Assembly: GCA_905116865.2 (NCBI GenBank)
Contig: CAJHNH020000492.1
Coordinates: forward strand, 70,001 to 134,000
Source of the DNA: Candidula unifasciata
Taxonomy: Eukaryota > Mollusca > Gastropoda > Stylommatophora > Geomitridae
Length of the DNA: 64,000 nucleotides
Direction of reading: 5' to 3'
The notes beneath the pieces were generated by a model. That model saw nothing but the letters and a program-made list of their open reading frames with translations. It was not told where the DNA came from and did not search any database. The position numbers and the translations under genes were made by a program. This document shows positions 32,258 to 64,000 of the stretch, one piece after another; the first letter of the stretch is position 1; each line of letters starts with the position of its first letter.

Positions 32258-32448
32258 GGTTCTTTCCTAATAGCCGACCACACATGACATCACAAGACAG
32301 TCCAATATTTTCAAAGGTGGTAAGACTGGGTTTCCCAAATGAAGTGCCAAATTATTACACTATACGCTTCATCAATCACCCCCTGAAATTTTAGATTGTT
32401 CTGGGACCTGTGAATCTCCCGTTTGTGGTCAGATATTGGGAAAGTACC
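32258..32448. mobile_element. Foldback MITE, GGTACTTT family, copy 6
   Basis: A 191-bp relative of copy 5 (shares CATCACAAGACAGTCCAATA and TTTTAGATTGTTCTGGGACC). It begins GGTTCTTTCC and ends GGAAAGTACC. The flanking 8-mers GGTTCTTT (32250-32257) and GGTACTTT (32449-32456) differ at one base. The telomere-like core is absent. Confidence 0.75.
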
Positions 32449-32534
32449 GGTACTTTTTCTTCTTCTTCGCGTTCGCCGGCTGTAACCACCCAGGGAGGAA
32501 GGAGTTCTGGCTGTTTGTCCACCTCTGGAATTTG

Positions 32535-32670
32535 TTCTTGGAGGATGAATGGGGTACCTGTTGGTCTGCTATCCAGATTAACGTTTTCTGGCACAGGAGC
32601 GGAGCAAAGATGGAGCGACCCATTTACTATGAAGCTGAAACTAAGACTACCAGACGTTTTCTAATCTAAG
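32535..32670 (+). pseudogene. Retroelement 3' coding fragment
   Basis: GTGAEQRWSDPFTMKLKLRL followed by PDVF and a stop. It is the same end as at 17985-18295, preceded by a fragment of SINE-like family D (32455-32530, inverted). Confidence 0.6.
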
Positions 32671-32839
32671 AGTGGTCAAACCTTCAGGTAGCAACAGGGA
32701 GGGGGATGGCACGGCACCATATGTCCAATTAACCACTGGCATAAGAAAGGCCCTTTACTTTATCTACTATATGAATAAGGGTATAGTGGACAGTGTGCTT
32801 ATTTATCAATGTAGTGATCAATAGTCTTAAAATTCTATG

Positions 32840-33230
32840 GTTAAGCACCAGCAAGTTAAGCACCAGCAAGAAGATCAAAATTAGAATATTGAGAGTATGC
32901 ATCTTCCCTGTGGCTACATACGGATGTGAGTCGTGGACTATCTCTCAGTCCTTTAGAAAGAGAATAGGGGCTTTTGAGCTGAAATGCTATAGAAAGATCT
33001 CAGAATATCTTGGACAAAGAAGAGGAGAAATACACGCATCTTGAAAGATCTGAACATCAAGGAAGATTGGCTAAACAGCATCCTGTCTCGGAAGCTGAAA
33101 TATTTTGGTCATATCAAGCGCCACGACAGATTAGAAAAATTATTGCAGAAGCATGGTGCCAGGAAGGAGGAGCAGGGGCCGACCGACACGAAGATGGGCA
33201 CAGGATATAAGTTACTCCTTGAGTAAGAAA
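32840..33230 (+). pseudogene. LINE reverse-transcriptase C-terminal relic
   Basis: With frameshifts: KIRILRVCIFPVATYGCESW followed by TIS, then GAFELKCYRKISEYLGQ and KLKYFGHIKRHDRLEKLLQK. The TYGCESWT...FELKCYRK..GHIKR order is typical of the region after the RT palm in animal LINEs. Confidence 0.75.
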
Positions 33231-33359
33231 GTACATGAGGATGAGGCAGGAGAACTGGCGAGAGACCAAGTTTTTTTCAGGCAGACTGTGAAGAGAGCGA
33301 CGTTCTGCAAAGGACCTGCTACATGATGGTGATGAGTGATCAATAAATAGCTCAGTCTA

Positions 33360-33650
33360 CGAAGGCTCAGGTGGCTAGTTCACACCTGGAGAATGGAGAA
33401 TGTTGGAGTCCCTGAGGACATCCTCTATGGTGAATTAAAGATAAGTAGAAGATGGCGAGGCAGACCTCTACTACCATATAAAGATGTGTGCAGGCTGAAC
33501 ATGAATGATACAGATACCGAGGTGGATTCATAGGAACAAAATGCCATTGACCATGTTGCATGGAGGGTAAACATCAGAAAGGGAAAGAGCATGAAGGAAG
33601 AAATTATTGCAGAAAGAATGAGAGCTAAGCATCTGAGAAGAAACACACTT
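33360..33650 (+). pseudogene. LINE C-terminal relic, second family
   Basis: LRWLVHTWRMENVGVPEDIL followed by YGELKISRRWRGRPLLPYKD and VCRLN. This is the 'WLGHV.RM....P..LYGEL..G.R..GRP..RYKD' block of animal LINEs, with one internal stop. Confidence 0.7.
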
Positions 33651-33939
33651 AACACAAATTCTGGCAACAAAAGTCTTGAAATCCCAATCTATAATTGTGA
33701 AAGACTTTTCTTAACATGGCTTGCTAGTCACACTCGTCTTCACCATGGACTGTGAGTCTCATGCCTCCTCATAGCGCAATATAACACTGTCATCTAGAAA
33801 GACGGAAAGGTGCCAACAAATTGTTTTTGTTTCCCTGAAATATGACAGTCTTGTGCATGACATGATGGTATCGGAAGTTCCATCTCTCCAACAGCGCACT
33901 ACTGCACAATTCTCAAGCTCAACAGGTCTGCAACGAAAA

Positions 33940-34245
33940 CCTTTCTTCTTCTTCTTTACATTCATCAGCAGCTGCAGAATCCAGCAGAAAGTTCTTGTTC
34001 TCTGTCCATGTCTTTTAGTCTTTCTCCAGAACTTGAATGTTGCATGCACATTTTGTTTTACAGATCTAGCTTATTTGTATGCAGACTGTTGGTTCCTCAC
34101 CTCTCAGACAGATGTACTCTGACTTCGAAGGAAGCACCCCTTTAATTAACTGACTTTTTCATCAAGCTTTTTGGGGCGGGGGAAGGGGGGTATGTCTATT
34201 TTTTTTTATTCTTCAAAACAGTGTACTAGGAACCCACAATATGTG
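33940..34245 (-). repeat. SINE-like family D
   Basis: Inverted copy: (TTC) tail, 'gcagaatccagcagaaagttcttg', CAGACTGTTGGTTCCTCACC, and an eroded head ending 'aggaacccaca'. Confidence 0.8.
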
Positions 34246-34799
34246 AAATGTCAATATTGTATGTACAAAGTGTCAATACATTCGGACAACAACAACAAAA
34301 CAACAACAAAACAGCTGCACTAATCCTTAAAAACAGATGGCAAGGGAAAAAATGCGTTACAGAGAATTGACATAAAATTGCTGGTTGCGGAAACATAAAC
34401 TGTGGTGAACATTTATACAACGTTGGTCAGCAATGTATGCAAGCTCTGCAGTCTATGGGAGCACCGTTAATCCATGTGTCTAGAGAGTTTAGGACTCAGA
34501 AAGTGGAGAGACAAGTCTAGGAATGTTATTCATGCTGTGAAGAAAATAATAAACAGGAAAGACTTATAAAGGCAAAGTGTGCATGCCCTTGTTTCACACT
34601 GGCATAAGGCTAAAGTAGTAGATAGAGATTGTATAGAACATTAGGATATGTAAAGGACAATGAGTTAAACTGTGAGTGAATTTAATATTATCATCATCAT
34701 CAAGTGCCTTGCCAGCTGGCGTATGCATTCATGCATCTCAAATCTCGGTCTTTGGTGTTCTGGATCAATTCCATTGATATATTCCCCCACCATGCAACT

Positions 34800-35108
34800 G
34801 TCTTAGGCCATCCACCATCATTTCTCTTGTTCTGCCTCTGCTTCTTCTACCAGTGATCTTTCCAGTCGTCACAATATTTTCCAGTGCTCATTTTCTCATC
34901 ACATGACCAAAGAACTGTTTGTCTCCTCCTAATTTTTGTATAAAATGTTCTACTTTCGTTAGACATGTCCTGGCAATCACTGTCAGTTATTCTTGCAGTC
35001 CAAGGTATTTGCAAAATTCTTCTCAAGAACATCATCTCTGTTGCCTCTAAACTCTTTTTAATTTGTTTGCTCACATTCCTGGATTCACTGCAATACAACA
35101 AAAAAGGC
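34800..35108 (-). pseudogene. LINE C-terminal relic abutting the TRAM1 stop
   Basis: Minus strand: LLYCSESRNVSKQIKKSLEA, TEMMFLRRILQIPWTARITD. This is the ATEMWxxRRMLRIPWT block of LINEs. It begins right after the TRAM1 stop codon, so it occupies the TRAM1 3' UTR. Confidence 0.75.
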
Positions 35109-57029
<21,921 letters not shown>

Positions 57030-57030
<1 letters not shown>

Positions 57031-57640
57031 CAGTGCGTACTTCGGTTTTCATTCACACTTTCTCACATGTGGCACAGGCTAATCTATGTTTGAGGGGTGT
57101 CGTCTTATTTTGGCGAAGTTTTCTATTTTGTGCGTCGTGTGGCCGGCGAGGTACTGTTATTGCCAGCGGGAGGCGACATTGCGTATATTACAGAGTTCGG
57201 GTACGAGATGGATTTAGTTCACGAGCGCCAAAAAGTACGGCCCTGTGTGTCTGCAACAAGACGGGTTTGTAGGGCGCAGCGGTAAATGTTAACACTTCTG
57301 AAACCATGGGACGTACTGTGGACTCTTTCGTGGGACCTAGGCTAAGGCTGTGGGTCAGTTCTAGATTTTCTGTTTGGTCGTTAAAAGCGGTGTTGTCATG
57401 TAGTATAGAAGTCGCGACATCGCCGCTGATAGTAGGCCTAATTGAAAGCAGACGACGTGACACCCCTCTGACATAGACTACCCCGCGTCACATGTGAGAA
57501 AGCATAAATGAAAGCCGAATTACGCACTGTTTGTGTCGGACTTCGTAAAATCAACCATGATTGGAGCAAAGAATTAGCCGATTTCTTTCTCTGTGACCAC
57601 TGAAAAGTAAGTTTTGGTCTCTTTGTCACATAGAGCAATG
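57030..57640. other. CpG-richer segment without identified gene
   Basis: Relatively CG-dinucleotide rich (near 57120-57260 and 57410-57490) with an imperfect inverted repeat: 'cacactttctcacatgtggcacaggctaatc' (57050) versus 'gcgtcacatgtgagaaagcataaatg' (57486). Possible foldback element or promoter; no protein recognised. Confidence 0.35.
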
Positions 57641-58290
57641 TAACGTGATAATGAAATTATATGACGTCACGGTGAATCCATATGTATTCTAAACTCATTA
57701 TGTCTGCACACACTGCAGATGCAGCCAGTACCACAGCTGTTGTATAGATGTACTGGGCAATGCCCAAAGACTTCATGTCAATCAAAACCCGTAAAAGTTA
57801 GGAAAACGGCTTTCTATGTGTGACAGAAATTTATGGCAAGTCACTTGACAAACACAGATTAACATGGGGACCTCATGATAGTGGGACCCCCGAGCAAGTG
57901 CCCAATGGGCCCATGCGTTAAAACGGCCACCATGCAGAAAAGCTCACATGATTACTAATAAACAACAATCATCTATTAACTGCGCAGAATAGAGGCAGTG
58001 AAATAGTGTGATAGAATCACTATTGAGGAACTTTTGAGGGGGGGGGGGGGGGGGGACTACTACTCAGATCAGGAGTATATCATGGATTTTCTGTCTAGGA
58101 TATTCGAATGTGCATGATAATTAGTAGGCTGAAAGACTGGTTTCGCGCCTGCTGCGCCTATGGGCGGTGAGCTACTTTATGATAGAGTAAACGCTGTGAC
58201 AGATTTCTGGGATCAAATGAATAGACATAGAATCCATACATTGAAAGACTAAGTTTACGGGAGATGAGTAGAGGTTCTGGAAGATATTTC
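57640..58290. other. No gene seen; 18-base poly-G
   Basis: Ordinary sequence with a G run at 58038-58055. Confidence 0.45.
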
Positions 58291-58311
58291 TTCTTCTTCA
58301 GCGATCTCTGG

Positions 58312-58491
58312 TCATGCGCATAATCCACTGTAGGCCATAAACTGGGATGTCTTTTCAAGGTCTCTTAGGTTTCCCCAAAGCTTAGTTGTCAGTTCTACTG
58401 GGTGTTGCCATATGTAGCTCCGCAGCTCCGTCAGGAGAGGACAGTCTTGCAGGACATGTTCTGGAGTCTGTTCAACACGAAGACACTGGCA
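58312..58491 (-). pseudogene. LINE terminal domain, intact to stop, with GAA tail
   Basis: The minus strand reads CQCLRVEQTPEHVLQDCPLL, TELRSYIWQHPVELTTKLWG and NLRDLEKTSQFMAYSGLC to TGA. This is the C-x-C...TPEHVLQDCP..W....KLWG...DL..T..F...GL terminus of animal LINEs with RNase H. It is followed by GCTGAAGAAGAAG. Confidence 0.82.
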
Positions 58492-58711
58492 GAGAGCTGT
58501 TTGGCTTAGCCTATACCTAGATATTTAACAACTGATACTATTACACCCGTGTGCCATGATGTTGATCCGTTGTTCAAAACCTCATAAATTCCTACTCTGC
58601 ATTTGAGGACAAAATGCAGAAGAATATGTAAATAAGAAAGCATCTGCTTATTTTTAAACGGAATCTTATTTTAGCACAAATCAGCATTATGCAAGACAAT
58701 TCTCTTCTTAG

Positions 58712-58900
58712 CCTTCAGCTGTAAACTCCGGCGGAAAGTTTTGAATGTTGCAAAATTTATAGGATTCGGTCTTGTTACAGAATCCGAATGCACATCCGTT
58801 TTACATATCTGACTTATTTGTAATACAGACTATTGGTTACTTGCATCTCAGGTAGATGCACTCCTACTTCGAAGGATACCCCCAGTTAGTCAACACCCAC
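58712..58900 (-). repeat. SINE-like family D
   Basis: Inverted, head missing: AGCTGTAAACTCCGGCGGAA, 'tgcacatccgttttacat', 'tgcatctcaggtagatgcac'. Confidence 0.78.
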
Positions 58901-59109
58901 AAAGAAAACAATATTTACTTTGTCAGTTAAACAACGAAAGTTGGCTGCAATGGATTTCCAACACTCTGTGTCTCTTGTCTTGATTGTACCCTCTCTCAGA
59001 CTGTTGTTCGTTCATCTCTTGATGTTGTCCTCTCACTCGTATCGATGTCTATCTCTTGCCTTCTACACCCCCGCCCCAGTATGGTTTTTAAAATGATTAA
59101 AAGTGTGCT

Positions 59110-59535
59110 ATTTTTTAATGTGTGCTACGAGTGCCACTCTTGTACATTATCAAAGGCTAACCTACGTAAAATTAACACCTGTGAAATGAGGTGCCTGCGA
59201 AAATCCACAAACTTAACCATCTGAGACAAAGTTAGAAATGATATTATCAGATAAACTGATGCAGCAAATTCCTTTATAAACCGAAGATCAAATAGTTTGG
59301 TTATTTAGCAAGAATGCAGCCAGAACAACAGCCACTGCAGGCACTACACACGAAAGGGTATGAAGTGAAAGCAAGAGGCCTCCCTAGGAGAACATGGATT
59401 GATGACATTAAAGAGCTTCTAAATCGACACAGAAGGACAATTTGAATAACCATTGCTACCCATCAAGCGATGGATCGCAAACGGTTCCTCCCCACAACGC
59501 TTTAACGGCAGAAGTTGAAAATTGATGATGAACAT
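59110..59535 (+). pseudogene. LINE C-terminal relic, partner of 38885
   Basis: Shares 'acattatcaaaggctaacct', 'cctgtgaaatgaggtgcctg' and 'gcactacacacgaaa' with 38885-39330 but carries stops and deletions. Followed at 59595-59740 by another RGRPRVRWIDNISEIL-type LINE end. Confidence 0.78.
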
Positions 59536-59899
59536 CTTCAAATGTGGCCGAAATATTTAAATTGTCTCTTGTTTTATTTCTTGCAACGAACAGCACTACT
59601 GCCCTAGAGCAAGAGGCAGACCGAGAGTACGATGGATAGACAATATATCAGAGATCCTGATTCAACACGGACTAACAACAACACGTGCAACACACCTGGC
59701 CCAGGATAGAAAACTGCGACTCCCCACTACGCTGTGAGGCAATTGTGGACAAGACAAGACAAGACAAGACTCTTTTATTCACATTATAAAATAAACTTTG
59801 GCTAAAAATTATTCAATTTCGCTTCTTTATTTTAACCGGAAACAAAAGCAGTTTGTAATTTTAATGTTGAATTGTTTAATCACTAAGTGGCCTTTAAGG

Positions 59900-60088
59900 T
59901 AAAGGTCGTGACCCCCGAGAAACCTCAACTTGATTGGCTGAAATGTGACAGGGGGCGTGTTTAACGTTGTGCGCCGTGCGGTGAGCAGACGGCGCGACCT
60001 GCCCAGCGAAAAACTGCATGAACCCAGAGACGGAAGAATCTTAAAGATTTTTTATCGACATTGTGAATTCTACTCCACGTTTAACTAG
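59900..60088 (+). promoter_or_regulatory. Candidate promoter and non-coding first exon
   Basis: This is a short CpG-richer island in AT-rich surroundings, with an inverted CCAAT box (GATTGGCTG at 59932-59940) and a GC-rich stretch near 59965-60010. It is followed by a possible untranslated exon ending TTAACTAG|gtatgc at 60088. It is in the right place and orientation to feed the start-codon exon at 62687. No TATA box is obvious. This is inference only; a transcript would decide it. Confidence 0.35.
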
Positions 60089-60089
60089 G

Positions 60090-60825
60090 TATGCTTTTAT
60101 CAACATGTTTGATTAAAAACCAAGCGTTTTAAGTTATTTTACAGGTGTGAGAGACAAGCAGATTCTTGATGGGACCTATATATTAACAAGAAATGGTGTG
60201 GTCTAACTAACAAAACAGGTCCTACCACATTTGATATAACCTGACAGTCAAGTTGGAGAGTTACAAGAACAACATGGCTGCATTATATACTAATTTAGTA
60301 TATTGTGTACATAGTTAACATAATAAAGCACTTAAGTATAAAACACAATAAATCACAGTGATTAAAAATGTACAAGACAATTGTGTTATCTTCATAGATG
60401 CAGATGGAAGCATGGCATGTTGCATGCCAGATGGAAGCACACCATCTACAGTGGATGATATGTGAATTGTTATTAATATTACATCCAAAGAAAGTATGCA
60501 GGAGGTATTTAATTAGGCACACCGTTTTCATTTTACGCAAACAGCAGCGAAAGACACATGACGCCCCTAGCGAATAAATAAAATGTCTTGTGGATGTAAC
60601 CTGATATGCGGATATGTTAAGTTAAAATCGCTGATTATTCCAGTATTCAGTATTGTATAGTGTGTTTGTAAGCTAACCTTTATTCATACATAGTAATGTA
60701 TAGTAGCAGTTTTAATTCATGTTTTACTTCTCGTTTAGATTGATATTTTTCATAATAGTTCTCATGAAGTAATATCCATTTCAACCTTGATGTTCTAATT
60801 CAGAATAGTGTCCACATTCTCTTTC
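60090..60825. other. AT-rich, probable first intron of the right-hand gene
   Basis: No repeats or exons recognised. Confidence 0.35.
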
Positions 60826-61090
60826 TAAGTGTTAACTGGCTGTAAACTCCAGCAGAAAGTTCTAATTGTCCCATTTATTCACTTCTGGACTTCAGTTTTG
60901 AGTACACCTCAATTTTACATATTCAGCTTATTTATGCCAACTTTTAATTCCTCGCCTCTCAGGCAGATTCTCTGTGACTTTGAATTAAACATCTCTAATT
61001 ATTTGCCTCCTATGACATGCTTGTTAAGGGGGCAGTGCAGTAGTCTGTTCTATTTTGCCCCAGAATGGGGCCCTGAAAGTGCCCGTTGTA
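60826..61090 (-). repeat. SINE-like family D
   Basis: Inverted and diverged: GGCTGTAAACTCCAGCAGAA, 'cctcgcctctcaggcagat', CTATGACATGCTTGTTAAGG and 'agaatggggccctgaa'. Confidence 0.78.
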
Positions 61091-62686
61091 TTTCCAGGGA
61101 ATACTTGTATTATGTTTCATGTAATTATTTCATGTTCATAGGCTAAGATGTCTGGTTTGTGATGCTGAATCATGTAGTCTGTATATAGACCATTGTAGTG
61201 AGATATATAGTATAGTAATGATTTGTGTATTTGACTTGAAAGGATTCAATTTTTTGTCCTTCATTATCCGTCAGCTTAATTCAGTTTTATGCACACAGCT
61301 TGACACAGAATAAATATGACAAGCAATATATTATTATTTATATAATTTTAGTCTTCATTATTTAAATTCACAAAAGGAAAACGTTAACATTTCTTTTGGA
61401 TTATATTATGGACTCGGATCAGAGGTTTAATAATATAAACCAGTTGATTTTACAGCTAGGAACATAAGCCATGTCTGGATTTCAGATTACTTCATAACCG
61501 CCCGGGACCCCATTATAACCATACTGTCGAATGGGGCTTATCGGAATTTTGTACATTCTGTACTAATCACGGAATTCACCCCATCTGGTTCAGCTGCGTG
61601 ATTTTTCTATTCATTTCCATTCGCTGTCCTGTGTTCTAGGGATGTCAGGTATTTTTTGTTTTGAACGTTTAAGCGCATCGACCACTGACGACTGACTGAG
61701 CAAAGAAGTACAAAAACATCAGTGATGTGATACTCATACCTTTGATGCTTCCCCCTGCAGTACCTGTTTCTTTAGCTACTCACAACACATTCGAGAAACT
61801 ACAGTTGTTCACAGAACAGATGGTTGCGACAACAAAGCTGTGTAGTTTTATCTGGGGAAGTGAGACTGTGTGTTAACCGTGTCGACGAACGCGAGCCAGT
61901 TTTCGCCATGGTGTATATAAACAGGGAAGGAAGGCATCTCATAGCACTCCTAGAACATAGGACAGCTGCGTGGGAACAACCACAAAATCTCGCACCCGAG
62001 CGAGATAGGGTGAATTCCATGATTAGTTTTGTGTGCTATCGACAACTCACACTAGGGCCGACCGCTAAAGAACACGAGATATGATGAGAGACACGATGTC
62101 ACTTGTCGACAGAAAAATTAGACAGAAGACAGTTACAAGAAATGTATGAATGGCAGAGGCTTGTCTTAATATGTTCCTGATACCGCAGTTCGCGGGAGAT
62201 CAAAAGCTCTAAGCTGCATGAGGGAGGACAGGAATTATCCTGCCATCGTTAAGTACAGTGATCGTAACATATTCATTTCATGGACACACATTATATATGT
62301 GGAGAATTAATAAATAAACGTATTGGTCGTATTGATGTTGCCTGTTAACTACGTGTTCTCGAATGTAGAAGTTTTAACAGTTGACTTTGTTGGTGCCATT
62401 TTCTGCCTGTCATTGCGGGTGGCATTTGTTACCCCCTAGAGTAACAAGTTACGTGGTATCGCATTGACCTAGGACGGTACTTGAACAGTTATTGCCGTAC
62501 AATTAGTACCTAGGATTCTCATCCTCATGATGTTATTCCTGTGGTCTGACATCCTGGAGGGGATGAACTACAACTGCATTCATATGCTTTGTACTCCATC
62601 GGCATGAAAAGGCTCTATTATTTTACCACAGACAGTGAATTGACTCATATTTTTTATAAATTACTAAGTTTTTTTGTTTGTGTCAG
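61091..62686. other. No gene identified
   Basis: An 86-codon plus frame (61824-62084) and an overlapping minus frame have no motif I recognise, and the surrounding frames are full of stops. 62100-62330 may be a decayed retroelement tail. Otherwise intron-like. Confidence 0.4.
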
Positions 62687-62744
62687 GAAGAAATCAACAT
62701 GAAGAGAAAATCAGATTCATCAATAAAGACTCTAAGTCCTAAAG
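62687..62744 (+). CDS. Start-codon exon of an unidentified downstream gene (partial)
   Basis: A textbook exon: a branch-like tactaag, pyrimidine tract and tttgtgtcag acceptor, then 12 nt of 5' UTR, ATG at 62699 and a donor AAAG|gtaagt. It encodes only MKRKSDSSIKTLSPK plus one base. The polar, basic, Ser-rich start suggests a soluble, possibly nuclear protein, but I do not recognise the family. The rest of the gene should lie right of the window. It runs head-to-head with TRAM1. Confidence 0.55.
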
Positions 62745-62978
62745 GTAAGTTTAATGGTTTTTGTCATCCACTTTTGAAAATTCTCTGAACCATGTTTTAA
62801 TTCTGTTCATGTTCCAATATTTCTTTTTCCTAATGGAGCATGCTTTCAAACCAATACTGGAACTTAAATAAGCTGTAAATGGCATGGTGGAAATTTAGAC
62901 AACAGTGGAGGCAGTAATTATTTTTGCTCATGATATGAGAAGATGGAAACTGAAGCATGATGTGCCATTAGAAAGATT

Positions 62979-63842
62979 GGCTCTACTGTCAAATTTGGCC
63001 GGTAAGCTAGACTGCTTCGGCCAGCTTAGCGGGGCTTAGTGGGAGTTATGTCCCTTGGCCAAACTCAAAACAAGTCGCGGAAAAAGTCACGAATCAAACG
63101 GCATACTTACCTATCATCATCCGGGTGCGTGTAGGGTTGCGTACGGTGTCTATCATCGTCCTACGGTTGCGTGTAGGGCTGCTTATTGCGTGTAGGTTGG
63201 TTGTTTGCGTAAGATGAGGGTTAGGGTTAGCGTTTAGGGGTTAGGGTTTAGGGTCAGGTGTAGCATTAGATGTGACAATTGTGACGCCGTAGTTCCCTAC
63301 AATCGCGCACAGTCGCATGCACGCGCAAACAGTCGACGGACGGTGAATGCTACTGACACGGACAATTCGCCACCGATTGGGGCACCAGCCGCCGCGCGCT
63401 ATTGCCGTCATATTTGGCACACTTCCAGTGGCGCCACTCCCACAAGCATCAAATTGTCGGTCAGTATTTAGACCTCCTACGTGAAAATTGTCACATCTAA
63501 CCCTAACCCTACCCCTACCCCTAACCCTCCCCGTAACCCTACCGCTAACCCAAACCTTACGCAATCGTATGATGATGATGATGATAGACACCCTAGGCAT
63601 CCCTACACACAACCGTGTGATGATGATAGACACCCTACGCAGCCCTACGCGCAACCATATGATGATAGGTAACCCTAGACGCAGCCCTACACGCACCCGG
63701 ATGATGATAGGTAAGTATGTCATTTGATTCGTGACTTTTTCCGCGACTTTTTTTGAGTTTGGCGAAGGGACATAACTCCCACTAAGCCCCGCTAAGCCGG
63801 CCGAAGCAGTCCAGCTTACCGGCCAAATTTGACAGTAGAGCC
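62979..63842. mobile_element. 864-bp long-TIR element with telomere-like core
   Basis: Starts GGCTCTACTGTCAAATTTGG and ends with its exact inverse. The inverted arms match with few differences for at least 150 bp and then continue as oppositely oriented minisatellite units (TATCATCATCCGGGTGCGTG type). Next come TTAGGG repeats (63215-63255) and, on the other side, CCCTAA repeats (63498-63560). An exact 8-bp duplication GAAAGATT flanks it (62971-62978 and 63843-63850). Frames inside are not transposase-like. Confidence 0.9.
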
Positions 63843-63864
63843 GAAAGATTTGTTCAAAGAGAGA

Positions 63865-64000
63865 GAGAGAGAAAGATTGACAGCATGTGAAGATTCTTGA
63901 CAGCCTTTTGTCATGGCATGAAGGGGTGTCAACTGATGAATGCTGTTGGAGATCGTAGATTGTGGAGAGGTATGAACACCCACGCCAGTAGGCAAGGCAG
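63865..64000 (+). pseudogene. LINE C-terminal fragment at the right edge
   Basis: 'gacagccttttgtcatggca' and 'gaaggggtgtcaac' parallel 48990-49030; the end reads RRLWRGMNTHASRQ, a common LINE terminus. Truncated by the window. Confidence 0.5.

Noticed and set aside
57097..57285. Possible exon in the CG-richer segment
   Set aside because: No recognisable motif, no consistent acceptor and donor, and both strands are equally open.
62100..62330. Retroelement end after 62084
   Set aside because: Similarity to LINE tails is too weak to call by eye.

Overview
The window looks like a piece of an animal nuclear genome, most likely a lophotrochozoan (a gastropod mollusc is my best guess, not proven). 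Genes are split into short exons with GT-AG introns, intergenic DNA is dense in tRNA-derived SINEs, LINE debris, foldback elements and minisatellites, and there is no operon-like packing. I assembled exons by hand from splice signals, reading phase and recognisable protein motifs.

Two protein-coding genes are well supported, and they converge. (1) Plus strand, 3125-15280: the last six exons (about 281 residues) of an SLC35F3/F4-type transporter of the drug/metabolite transporter superfamily; the N-terminal exons must lie upstream of the window. (2) Minus strand, 55986-35109: a complete TRAM1 gene (translocating chain-associated membrane protein of the ER translocon) in eleven exons. All ten junctions are in phase and give a 373-residue protein, about the length of vertebrate TRAM1. 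A third gene probably begins at the right edge: a well-formed start-codon exon at 62687-62744 (plus), possibly fed by a non-coding first exon ending at 60088, head-to-head with TRAM1.

Layout: 1-3100 holds a 22-bp minisatellite, long poly-G/C tracts and a telomere-like hairpin element. 3125-15280 is the transporter gene, its introns filled with SINEs, tandem arrays, foldback elements, RNase H-type retroelement relics and a decayed nuclease-like domain. 15280-35100 is intergenic: a CCAAT-motif degenerate array, (TTC)n, a 16-bp minisatellite, a 1.6-kb codon-periodic minisatellite, SINEs, an AT-rich stretch and LINE relics. 35109-55986 is TRAM1, with at least seven intronic tandem arrays, three of them pressed against exon edges. 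56000-64000 holds the probable promoter and start of the next gene and an 864-bp long-inverted-repeat element with an exact 8-bp target-site duplication.

The most unusual signals are: (a) tandem arrays in TRAM1 introns whose every unit carries a consensus 5' splice site; (b) non-autonomous foldback families with 8-bp target-site duplications, TIRs starting GG, and in two of the three families telomere-like CCCTAA inner repeats; (c) a shared (GAA)n 3' tail on LINE remnants and on the commonest SINE-like family, which may explain the long GAA/TTC tracts.
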